DNA of 23,192 bases from NCBI GenBank assembly GCA_025934635.1, contig JAICWX010000124.1:1-23192 (forward strand). The letters are read 5' to 3'. The notes below the pieces were generated by a model, which saw only the letters and a program-made list of their open reading frames with translations, did not search any database and was not told where the DNA came from. The position numbers were made by a program, and so were the translations under genes. Of this stretch, positions 1-7,931 are shown one piece after another. The number at the start of each line of letters is the position of its first letter. The stretch's first letter is position 1. Source of the stretch: Streptosporangiaceae bacterium (lineage in GTDB: Bacteria; Actinomycetota; Actinomycetes; Streptosporangiales; Streptosporangiaceae).

Positions 1-59
1 CGATCACGTGCAGTCCCGCCTTGGGATGGGGTGACCGAAGACGTATCCCGGGCCGCCGG

Positions 60-82
60 GCTGCGGCTCCGGGAGCCGCGGC
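60..82. repeat. GC-rich inverted repeat, possible terminator of an upstream gene
   Basis: The arms 60-69 and 73-82 pair over 10 positions, including one G-T wobble, around a 3-base loop (CGG). No T-tract follows on either side, so it is not a textbook intrinsic terminator. It could still end transcription of a gene lying left of the window, as T-less hairpins often do in high-GC actinobacteria. That role is inference. Confidence 0.35.
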
Positions 83-194
83 ACTGAGTACTACCCGCGT
101 GAGGACAGCCTTGCCGCCTCCGTGCCACGACCGGGCCTTCGCCGGCCCAGGCGGCCAGGGACCTGCCTGACCGACGTTGCCTGGCAGTCCGCAA

Positions 195-262
195 GAACCG
201 ACCATAATCATCAGATGGTGTCTAAGCGTGACAAGGCTGGTTAAAGATCAGGCAAGATAAAC
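195..262 (+). promoter_or_regulatory. A/T-rich pocket, candidate promoter region of the operon
   Basis: This is the only stretch upstream of the operon with -10-like hexamers: CATAAT at 203-208 and GATAAA at 256-261. Possible -35 partners (TTGCCT at 177-182, GTGACA at 228-233) sit about 20 to 22 bases away, wider than the usual 16-18. No single promoter can therefore be called. The region is proposed from composition and position only. Confidence 0.25.
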
Positions 263-365
263 AGAATCGGGTCGGCATACCTGCCCAAGCATCCGCTCGG
301 CACGCTCCTGATATAGCTTTTTGCAAGCCTTACAGTCGATTAGCTCGTTGAGCCGAAGCGGAAGC

Positions 366-370
366 GAGGG
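366..370 (+). promoter_or_regulatory. ribosome binding site deciding the first gene's start
   Basis: GAGGG lies 7 bases before a TTG at 378. The longer in-frame candidates, TTG at 321 and TTG at 348, have no purine-rich tract in front of them. An in-frame TGA at 309-311 limits any further extension. This makes TTG 378 the best supported start. Confidence 0.45.
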
Positions 371-377
371 CCGCAAT

Positions 378-3284
378 TTGCCCACCCTGCAGGACTCTGC
401 GAAGTTCAGCGTCGCCCCGGGCTCGGTGGTCATCGTGCGGGACGAGGAATGGCTGGTTACCAGCGTCGAGCACACTAGCGACGGGCGGTTGCTGCGCTGC
501 CAGGGTCTGTCGGAGCTCGTCAGGGACACCACGGCCAGCTTCTATGAAGGTCTCGATACCGACTTGCGCGTCCTCGACCCAGCCGAGGCGACCGTGGTTG
601 CTGATGACTCACCGCACTATCGCCGCTCCCGGCTATGGCTTGAGGCGACGCTGCGCAAGACAGCGGTGCCGCTCGACGGCACCGCCCTCACGGTCAGCGG
701 CGACATGCTGGCTAACCCGCTCGGCTATCAGCAGGCCGCCGTGCGCAAGGCCCTCGACCAGGCAAATCTCCGCACTCGCATCCTGCTCGCTGACGCGGTA
801 GGTCTCGGCAAGACGCTTGAGATCGGCATGATCTTGTCCGAGCTGATCAGGCGTGGCCGCGGCGAGCGAATCCTGATCGTCACCCCCCGGCACGTGCTCG
901 AGCAGATGCAGAACGAGATGTGGTCGCGGTTCGCGATCCCGTTCGTCCGCCTCGACACGCTCGGTATCCAGCGGGTCAGGCAGAAGCTGCCCGCCACGAG
1001 GAACCCGTTCAGCTACTTCAAGCGGGCCATCATCTCGATCGACACGCTCAAGAGCAGGCAATACCTGGACCACCTGCGCCGCCAGACCTGGGATGCGATC
1101 GTCATCGACGAGTCCCACAACGTGACTAACTCGGGCACGCTGAACAACGACCTCGCGAATGTGCTCGCGCCGACTACCGACGCGCTCATCCTCGCCTCCG
1201 CGACCCCGCACAACGGCAAGGCCGAGTCCTTCGCCGAGCTGATTCGGCTGCTGGAGCCGACCGCCGTTCGTCCGGACGGCACGGTCATCGAGGACGAAGT
1301 GCGCCGTCTTATCATCCGGCGGCATCGCCACAGCCCCGAAGTGGCCAGCGAGGTCGGTGCAGACTGGGCCGAGCGCAAGGAGCCGCAGAACTGGCTTGTG
1401 CCAGCCTCGCACGCCGAAAACGAGGTGGCGCGCGAGCTCGATGAAGTGTGGCTGCACCCGGGGTCCGGCGGCTCCCCCTACTCGGGATCTGCCGCCACGC
1501 TCTTCCCGTGGACGCTGGCTAAGGCCTTCTTGTCCTCCCCCGCCGCGTTGCTCGAGTCCATCAATGAGCGCATCGGCCGCATGAGCAAGCCACCTACGGT
1601 CGCCCAGAAGCGGGAGATCGAGGCACTTCAGCGACTCGAGGCACTGACGCGGAAGGCGAACGACACCAGCTCGGGCAAATACACCCGATTGCTTGCCTAC
1701 CTGCGCCAGCTGGGTGTCGGCCCGGGGCGCCCGACGCGGGTGGTGATCTTCGCCGAGCGGGTCCGTACGCTGAAGTGGCTGCAGGGCCAGCTAGCGGCCG
1801 ACCTCAAGCTTGGCCCCAGACAGGCAGTCATCCTGCACGGCGGCCTGACGGACGACGACCAGCAGACGATCGTCGAAGGTTTCAAGCAGACCTCGTCCTC
1901 GATTCGGGTGCTCATCACCGGCGACCTGGCCAGCGAGGGCGTGAACCTGCACGAGCAGTGCCACGAGCTCATCCAATTCGACATCCCGTGGTCCCTGATC
2001 AGGATCGAGCAGCGCAACGGCCGCATCGACCGTTATAACCAGCGGCAGCCGCCACAGATCACGACACTGCTGCTCAACCCCGACACCGAGGCCTTCTCCG
2101 GCGACCTGCGGGTACTCAGCCGCCTGATGGAAAAAGAGCACGAGGCGCACTCTGCGCTCGGTGACGCCGCGTCGCTGATGGGCAAATATGACGTGGGCGC
2201 GGAGGAAGATGAGATCCGGAAGGTCCTCGCCGGGAAGGCACGCCTAGATGACGTCGTAAAGGACACCCAGGCGGTCAAGGCCGAAGACTCGATCACCGGG
2301 ATCCTGGCACGCATCATGGCCGGGACCGCATCGGCAAGCGCTGCGTCACCCGCCGCCGCACCCGGCAGTGACAGGGGAGCGGCCCCGGCCTCGCTCTATC
2401 CCTCACAGGTGGCCTTCCTGCGAGACGCCCTTGATGAGGCGTACAAGACCCCGGCGGCGTCAGTCGCCGCCGGCGGGGTCGGCTGGCGAGATCACGGCCC
2501 GCAGCAGATCGTCGAGTTGGTCCCGCCACCGGACCTGCGGCAGCGGCTCGAGGTACTGCCGCAGACCTATCTAGCCGAACGGAAGGTGGCCGAGCACTTC
2601 AAGCTCGTCACCTCCAAGACACGCGGCAAGGCACTGCTGGCGGACGCCCTCACCGATGAGTCGGACTCCTCGTGGCCCGAGGCGCACTACCTCGGCCCGC
2701 TGCACCCCGTCATCGACTGGGCTGCCGATCGCGCGATGGCCAGCCTCGGACGCAACCAGGTTTTTGCCGCCCGGGGCGATGTGGACCACCCGACCGTCCT
2801 GCTGCTCGGCACGCTGACGAATCGCCGCGGCCAGGTCGTGGCGTCGTCCTACCTCACGGCCGAGTTCCCGAACCCGGCCAACCCAGGGTTCTGCATGGTC
2901 ACCCCGCACGAGTCGGCGACCGAGATGGCCGCTTCTGTCGGGTACGCCGATACGGCGAGCAACCCGGGCGGGGTGGCTGGGGCTGAAGCGCTGCGGCCTC
3001 TGGTCGCGCAGGCGGCCCGGTCGGCTGCTGCCGAAATGGCGGCCGTCTTCGCCGCGGCGCAGGACGCGATCACTGACCGGGTCAACGAATGGTCGCGCCG
3101 GGTCGCGGACTGGACCGTCGAGGCTGACGCGCTCGTCCAGCGCTCTGAACTGCGCCAGCGCCGCGTCAGCGTCGAGGAGGAGCGGTCCATCGCGGTACGG
3201 ATGGTGCCCGAGCGGCAGCTCACACGGCCGCTGCTCATCGTGGTGCCACGGGATCACCCGGTCGCCGGGTCAGGGAAGGAATAG
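378..3284 (+). CDS. drmD: SNF2-family DNA helicase/translocase, DISARM DrmD-like
   Basis: An SF2 Swi2/Snf2-type ATPase of 968 residues from TTG 378, or 987 from TTG 321. Visible motifs (378 numbering) are Walker A GLGKT with Lys145, a DEAH-type box DESH at 244-247, SATP at 274-277, and motif VI RNGRIDR at about 546-552 preceded by GDLASEGVNL (motif V). The N-terminal stretch APGSVVIVRDEEW, followed by a GLSELVR segment, is the start I associate with DrmD-type helicases. The roughly 400 residues after the helicase core show no recognised catalytic motif and include an Ala/Pro-rich linker. In class 1 DISARM this helicase is encoded beside the adenine methylase, as here. It probably translocates on or remodels DNA in the cytoplasm; the target is unknown. 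It could also be called a RapA-like helicase, but the partner gene favours DrmD. Confidence 0.88.
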   Translation: MPTLQDSAKFSVAPGSVVIVRDEEWLVTSVEHTSDGRLLRCQGLSELVRDTTASFYEGLDTDLRVLDPAEATVVADDSPHYRRSRLWLEATLRKTAVPLDGTALTVSGDMLANPLGYQQAAVRKALDQANLRTRILLADAVGLGKTLEIGMILSELIRRGRGERILIVTPRHVLEQMQNEMWSRFAIPFVRLDTLGIQRVRQKLPATRNPFSYFKRAIISIDTLKSRQYLDHLRRQTWDAIVIDESHNVTNSGTLNNDLANVLAPTTDALILASATPHNGKAESFAELIRLLEPTAVRPDGTVIEDEVRRLIIRRHRHSPEVASEVGADWAERKEPQNWLVPASHAENEVARELDEVWLHPGSGGSPYSGSAATLFPWTLAKAFLSSPAALLESINERIGRMSKPPTVAQKREIEALQRLEALTRKANDTSSGKYTRLLAYLRQLGVGPGRPTRVVIFAERVRTLKWLQGQLAADLKLGPRQAVILHGGLTDDDQQTIVEGFKQTSSSIRVLITGDLASEGVNLHEQCHELIQFDIPWSLIRIEQRNGRIDRYNQRQPPQITTLLLNPDTEAFSGDLRVLSRLMEKEHEAHSALGDAASLMGKYDVGAEEDEIRKVLAGKARLDDVVKDTQAVKAEDSITGILARIMAGTASASAASPAAAPGSDRGAAPASLYPSQVAFLRDALDEAYKTPAASVAAGGVGWRDHGPQQIVELVPPPDLRQRLEVLPQTYLAERKVAEHFKLVTSKTRGKALLADALTDESDSSWPEAHYLGPLHPVIDWAADRAMASLGRNQVFAARGDVDHPTVLLLGTLTNRRGQVVASSYLTAEFPNPANPGFCMVTPHESATEMAASVGYADTASNPGGVAGAEALRPLVAQAARSAAAEMAAVFAAAQDAITDRVNEWSRRVADWTVEADALVQRSELRQRRVSVEEERSIAVRMVPERQLTRPLLIVVPRDHPVAGSGKE

Positions 3285-3287
3285 GTC

Positions 3288-6200
3288 ATGGCCGCGAGCG
3301 ACGCCCTGATCGTCGGTGAGGACTGGATCAGCGAGCACTACTTCACCACCGACGCGAAATCTGAGTCGTTCCAGGCGAAAACGATCGAGCGGCGCAAGGC
3401 GTGGGACGAGGACGCTAAGAACGGCGCCGCCACGGTCCGCTCGCGGTTCATCGCCGCCCGCAGCCGTCTCGGGACGTCGATCGCCGACCTGCTGGCCGGC
3501 CAGCCAGGCACCGGTGACGACCGCCTGCCGGAACTGTACTTCGAACTGCGCCAGGTGTTCGGCTACGACAGCGGCGAGTACCTCCTGAAACTGCTGGGTC
3601 CGGTCATCGGAGTCGGCACGCCGGATCTCAGCGAGAGCGCGCCGCTGGTCATCGTCGAGGCGCGAGCAGTCGAGACCATCGAGGACCTGATCGCCAAGGA
3701 CGGCAGGACGCTGCTGTCTCCCCACGAGGTCGACGAGAAAACGACGATCACGTCGGTCGCGCGCCTGCTGTCGGCGCTGTTCGTCGCGGACGACGGGCCC
3801 GAGTTCGCCCTGGTCCTCGCCGGCCGCTGGCTGCTCGTCGCCGAGCGGGCCCGCTGGGCCGAGGGCCGGTACCTGGCGGTCGACCTCCAGCTGGTCTGCG
3901 AGCGCAACCAGACCAAGAGCGGCGGCGAGATCGATCGTGCCCTGACCTGCGTCAGCGCGGAATCGCTAGCCCCCGACGCCGAGGGCGGGATCTGGTGGCG
4001 CGGCGTCCTCGAGGATTCCGTCAAGCACACCGTCGGAGTGTCGCAAGACCTGCGTGAGGGGGTGCGGCTCTCTATCGAGATCATCGCCAACGAGGTCGTC
4101 GTCCGCCGCCGCGCGATGGATCTCGAACCGCTGCCACGGGACCAGGCACAGCCCCTCGCCCGGCAGGCGCTGCGCTACCTGTACCGAATCCTGTTCCTGC
4201 TCTACGCCGAGGCCTCGCCTGAGCTCGAGGTGCTGCCGGTCGGTGCGGAGGAGTACGACCAGGGATACGGCCTCGACCGGCTCCGCGACCTGACTTTGGT
4301 CGAGCTGGCCGGCCCGCGCGCGATCAACGGCACGCACCTGTACGACTCGCTTGCCCGGCTGTTCGCGCTCGTCGACCAAGGGCACGAGCCGCCCTCCGTC
4401 CAGGATGGCGAGCAGGCGGGCCTGGTCTTCCACAGCCTGCGCGCCGACCTCTTCCTGCCCAAGGCGACCGCGCTCATCGACGAGACCGGCCTCGGGAACG
4501 CCGCGCTCCAGCATGTGCTGCGGCATCTGCTGCTCAGCAAGGAGGCCAGGGGCAAGGACCGCGGCTTCATCTCCTACGCCGAGCTCGGCATCAACCAGCT
4601 CGGCGCCGTGTACGAGGGCCTGATGTCCTATACCGGCTTCTTCGCCGAGACCGACCTGTACGAGGTGGCCAAGGACGGCGACGCATCCAGGGGGTCCTGG
4701 GTCGTCCCGGTCTCGCGGGCCGACGGTATCGCCGAGAAAGACTTCGTCCGGGGGGAGGACGAAGTGACCGGCGAGCGCAAGGCGGTCCTGCACCAGCGGG
4801 ATACGTTCGTCTACCGCCTCGCCGGGCGGGAGCGGCAGCAGTCGGCGTCCTACTACACGCCCGAGGTGCTGACCCGCTTCGCCGTATCGCAGGCCCTGGA
4901 CGAGCTGCTCGACCAAGAGGGACACACCACGACCGCCGAGGAGATCCTGAGCCTGACGGTCTGCGAGCCAGCTCTCGGGTCAGGCGCCTTCGCCATAGAG
5001 GCAGTCAGGCAACTCGCCGAGCAGTACCTGCGCCGCCGCCGGGCTGAGCTCGGGGAACGGATCGACCCGGAGAAGTACCCGACCGAGCTGCAGCGGGTCA
5101 AGGCATCGATCGCGCTGCATCAGGTCTACGGGGTGGACCTCAACGCCACCGCCGTGGAGCTTGCCGAGATCTCGCTCTGGCTCGACACGATGGTGTCTGG
5201 TCTCCAGGCTCCCTGGTTCGGCCTGCGACTGCGCCGTGGCAACTCGCTGATCGGCGCACGGCGGGCCGTGTATACGCTGGCGCAGGTCAACGACAAATCG
5301 TGGCTGAATGCGATGCCGGCCGGCATGCCGCTGACCGGCATGGTCGAGGACATGACCGATAGCGTGACCGCCCGGCAGACCGATGGCCGCATCCACCACT
5401 TCCTGCTGCCCGCCAGCGGCTGGGGTTCGGCGGCGGAGGCTAAGGAGGCGGTCGCCCTCGCACCCGGGACCGCACTGGCGCTGAAGGCCTGGCGCCGGGC
5501 CGTCGTCGGCAAGCCGAGCCGCAAGCAGACAGACGCACTGGTCGAACTGGCGCACCGGGTCGAGTCACTATGGCAGCTCACGCTGCGGCGTCTGCACATC
5601 GCCGAGCAGGAAGCCAGACGCGACATTCCGCTCTGGGGCCGCGAACATCCGGAGCACATCCAGGCGGTTACCCGCGAGCAGATCGAGCTGACCCTCAACA
5701 ACCCGAACGGTGCTTACCGGCGGCTGCGGCGGGTGATGGACGCGTGGGCGGCGTTGTGGTTCTGGCCGCTCACCGACACCGACGGTGCGACCCCTCCCAC
5801 GCTTGACCAGTGGATTGAGGCCTGCCAGGCGCTGCTCGGCCGCGAGCCTGAGGCGCGTAAGAACAGCCGGGGCATGACACCGCTGGGCGACGCCAGCAAC
5901 TGGGCGGACCTGAACGCGGCCGAGAAACTGAATCTGAGCTTTGCCGGAGCCGTTGACGTCGAGCAGATTCTCATGAGCCACTCGTGGCTACAGGTGTGCC
6001 AGAACGTTGCCGAGCAGCAGGGCTTCTTCCACTGGGAGCTCGACTTCGCCACCGTGTTCGCCCGCGGCGGCTTCGACCTGCAGCTAGGCAATCCGCCATG
6101 GGTGCGGCCACGTACCGACGTAGATTCACTACTGGCCGAGGGTGACCCGTGGTGGCAGCTGACCCTCAAGCCAAGCGAGGCGGCCCGCAACGCTAAGCGA

Positions 6201-7931
6201 GACGTGACGCTATCGCTTCCCGGGATCTGCGACCTTGTCATAGGCGGGACGACAGACGTCATCGTCATGGCGGAGTACCTAAGCTCGACATCGGCTTACC
6301 CCCTCCTGGCAGGGTTGCAGCCGGACTTGTACCGCTGCTTCATGGAACAGGCCTGGCGGCATGCGTCATCAGCCGGCGTCGTCACCCTGATCCATCCGGA
6401 GTCGCACTTCACCGACGCCAAGGCCGGGCCGCTCCGCGAGCAAACGTACCTGCGGCTGCGCCGGCACTGGGAATTCCTGAACAAGCTTATGCTCTACGAC
6501 ATCTCGCACCAGAAGCGGTATGGGGTCCATGTGTACGGGAAACCTTCTGCTGAAGTCTGCTTCCTGATGGCCTCGTCCATATTTCACCCAGACACCGTGG
6601 AGCGGTCTCTGCGACATGATGGTTCGGGCGCCGAACCTGGTATCAAGGACCCTGAAGGAAACTGGGATCTACGTCCGCATCGCGAGCGCATCATCAACGT
6701 TACCGATACGATACTGCGGGTCTGGCATGCGATTATGGACGAGGACACCGTCCCGGTCCGTCAGACTCAGATGGTTTACACCGTCAATAAATCCGTTGCC
6801 GATGTATTGGCGATCGTAGCCCGTCAGTCCCGTGCCAACTCCCTCGGCCTGGAATTCTCGCGTGGATGGGACGAATCCATCGATCGCAAGAAGGGATACT
6901 TCGAGTCTTCCTGGGGGATTCCGGGGTCGTGGGATGATGTGATCCTTCAGGGCCCTCATCTCTACGTGGCAACGCCGCTGTACAAGTCTCCGAATAAGAC
7001 GATGAAAAACAACGCAGACTGGTCTGCCGGTGATTTTGAGGCGCTTCCTGCGGATGCGATCCCGGCTACTGCCTATAAGCCAGCTGGCAACCGGGCGCGG
7101 TATGACGCCGACTACGGCCGGTGGGACGCTGGATTCGTTCGTACGTATTACCGGGTCGCGTGGCGGGGCATGGCGGCCAACAATGGTGAGCGCACGCTAA
7201 TCCCCGCACTGATTCCGCCGGGCGCGGCTCATCCAAATGGCATTTTTTCTGTCGGGCTACCACAGCTAGGTCGTGAATCTCTCTGCTTGCTGTCCGCGTT
7301 TCTCTGCTCACTAATTGCGGATTACGCCGTGCGCGCGGCCCCGAAGTCCGGTATCTACCTGCCAACGATCAAGCGCCTGCCCGTCATCGTGAATCATCCC
7401 CTGCAATCAGCGCTAGTCTCCCGCGCGCTGCGCCTAAATTGTGTAACGAGTGCATACGGCGACCTGTGGCGCGATTCGTACCGAGACGTTTTTTTGACTG
7501 AGAACTGGGTGGGCGGGCGGTCGCGGGAGAACCGGCCGGACCTAGGTGCTGTCACCCGGGAGTGGACCTCCAGTATTCCCCTGCGTATTGCAGAGGACCG
7601 ACGGCAGGCGCTGATTGAGATCGATGCCCTGGTAGCTCTGATGCTAGGTTGTACCTCGGATCAGCTTTGCACGATGTACCGTACCCAGTTCCCGGTGCTT
7701 TATGACCATGACCACTGGGATCATGTCTATGACGCTAATGGCCGGCTCGTGCCTAATGAAGTCCGCGCCGGCTGGCGGAAGAACGGCAGCCAGATAAGCG
7801 GCGCCGAGCGGACTGCCGCCAACCAGGCCGGCCGCACATACAGCTACGAACTCCCATTCCGCGTCCTCGACCGCGAAGCCGACATGCGGACCGCCTACGC
7901 CGAGTTCGAGCGACGTCTGGCGACGCTATGA
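3288..7931 (+). CDS. drmMI: giant gamma-class adenine-specific DNA methyltransferase, DrmMI-like
   Basis: A 1547-residue class I SAM-dependent DNA methylase, predicted to make N6-methyladenine. SAM-binding motif I is EPALGSGAF at 560-568, preceded by YYTPE at 522-526 (motif X region). The segment GVDLNATAVELAEISLW follows motif I. Catalytic motif IV is NPPW at 935-938. About 370 residues separate motifs I and IV, and a large C-terminal part should hold the target recognition domain. The N-terminal 500 residues begin with a GEDWISEHYFTTDA segment that I recognise from DrmMI-type proteins; no clear nuclease motif is visible there. A strong Shine-Dalgarno sequence (AGGGAAGGA, 3272-3280) sits 7 bases before the ATG, which is 3 bases after the previous stop. 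Codon use shifts to more A/T from about 6500 to 7760, inside the presumed recognition region. Its likely job is marking self DNA; the recognition site cannot be read from sequence. Confidence 0.9.
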   Translation: MAASDALIVGEDWISEHYFTTDAKSESFQAKTIERRKAWDEDAKNGAATVRSRFIAARSRLGTSIADLLAGQPGTGDDRLPELYFELRQVFGYDSGEYLLKLLGPVIGVGTPDLSESAPLVIVEARAVETIEDLIAKDGRTLLSPHEVDEKTTITSVARLLSALFVADDGPEFALVLAGRWLLVAERARWAEGRYLAVDLQLVCERNQTKSGGEIDRALTCVSAESLAPDAEGGIWWRGVLEDSVKHTVGVSQDLREGVRLSIEIIANEVVVRRRAMDLEPLPRDQAQPLARQALRYLYRILFLLYAEASPELEVLPVGAEEYDQGYGLDRLRDLTLVELAGPRAINGTHLYDSLARLFALVDQGHEPPSVQDGEQAGLVFHSLRADLFLPKATALIDETGLGNAALQHVLRHLLLSKEARGKDRGFISYAELGINQLGAVYEGLMSYTGFFAETDLYEVAKDGDASRGSWVVPVSRADGIAEKDFVRGEDEVTGERKAVLHQRDTFVYRLAGRERQQSASYYTPEVLTRFAVSQALDELLDQEGHTTTAEEILSLTVCEPALGSGAFAIEAVRQLAEQYLRRRRAELGERIDPEKYPTELQRVKASIALHQVYGVDLNATAVELAEISLWLDTMVSGLQAPWFGLRLRRGNSLIGARRAVYTLAQVNDKSWLNAMPAGMPLTGMVEDMTDSVTARQTDGRIHHFLLPASGWGSAAEAKEAVALAPGTALALKAWRRAVVGKPSRKQTDALVELAHRVESLWQLTLRRLHIAEQEARRDIPLWGREHPEHIQAVTREQIELTLNNPNGAYRRLRRVMDAWAALWFWPLTDTDGATPPTLDQWIEACQALLGREPEARKNSRGMTPLGDASNWADLNAAEKLNLSFAGAVDVEQILMSHSWLQVCQNVAEQQGFFHWELDFATVFARGGFDLQLGNPPWVRPRTDVDSLLAEGDPWWQLTLKPSEAARNAKRDVTLSLPGICDLVIGGTTDVIVMAEYLSSTSAYPLLAGLQPDLYRCFMEQAWRHASSAGVVTLIHPESHFTDAKAGPLREQTYLRLRRHWEFLNKLMLYDISHQKRYGVHVYGKPSAEVCFLMASSIFHPDTVERSLRHDGSGAEPGIKDPEGNWDLRPHRERIINVTDTILRVWHAIMDEDTVPVRQTQMVYTVNKSVADVLAIVARQSRANSLGLEFSRGWDESIDRKKGYFESSWGIPGSWDDVILQGPHLYVATPLYKSPNKTMKNNADWSAGDFEALPADAIPATAYKPAGNRARYDADYGRWDAGFVRTYYRVAWRGMAANNGERTLIPALIPPGAAHPNGIFSVGLPQLGRESLCLLSAFLCSLIADYAVRAAPKSGIYLPTIKRLPVIVNHPLQSALVSRALRLNCVTSAYGDLWRDSYRDVFLTENWVGGRSRENRPDLGAVTREWTSSIPLRIAEDRRQALIEIDALVALMLGCTSDQLCTMYRTQFPVLYDHDHWDHVYDANGRLVPNEVRAGWRKNGSQISGAERTAANQAGRTYSYELPFRVLDREADMRTAYAEFERRLATL

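Larger units (their letters stand above)
1..377. other. non-coding 5' flank of the helicase/methylase operon
   Basis: No convincing gene is visible here on either strand; every open frame is short and lacks a recognisable motif. The left part is GC-rich and contains a strong stem-loop at 60-82 and a weaker one (arms 133-137 and 144-148). Bases 195-320 are visibly richer in A/T than either side, which fits a promoter region or the edge of an inserted block. I see no integrase gene, tRNA or obvious attachment repeat. Confidence 0.5.

Noticed and set aside
1..87. Open frame from the left edge to TGA 85-87, possibly the end of an upstream gene
   Set aside because: Only 28 codons, no recognisable motif, and another frame also reads plausibly for 10 codons; it cannot be told from chance.
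248..532. 94-codon open frame on the minus strand across the operon start, with a CKAC motif
   Set aside because: Most of it is antisense to the conserved N-terminus of the SNF2 helicase, and the rest has no family resemblance.
3288..4100. A hidden restriction nuclease domain at the methylase N-terminus (PLVIVEAR segment)
   Set aside because: One acidic strand without a following ExK and no second acidic anchor; not enough to claim a type IIG-like enzyme.
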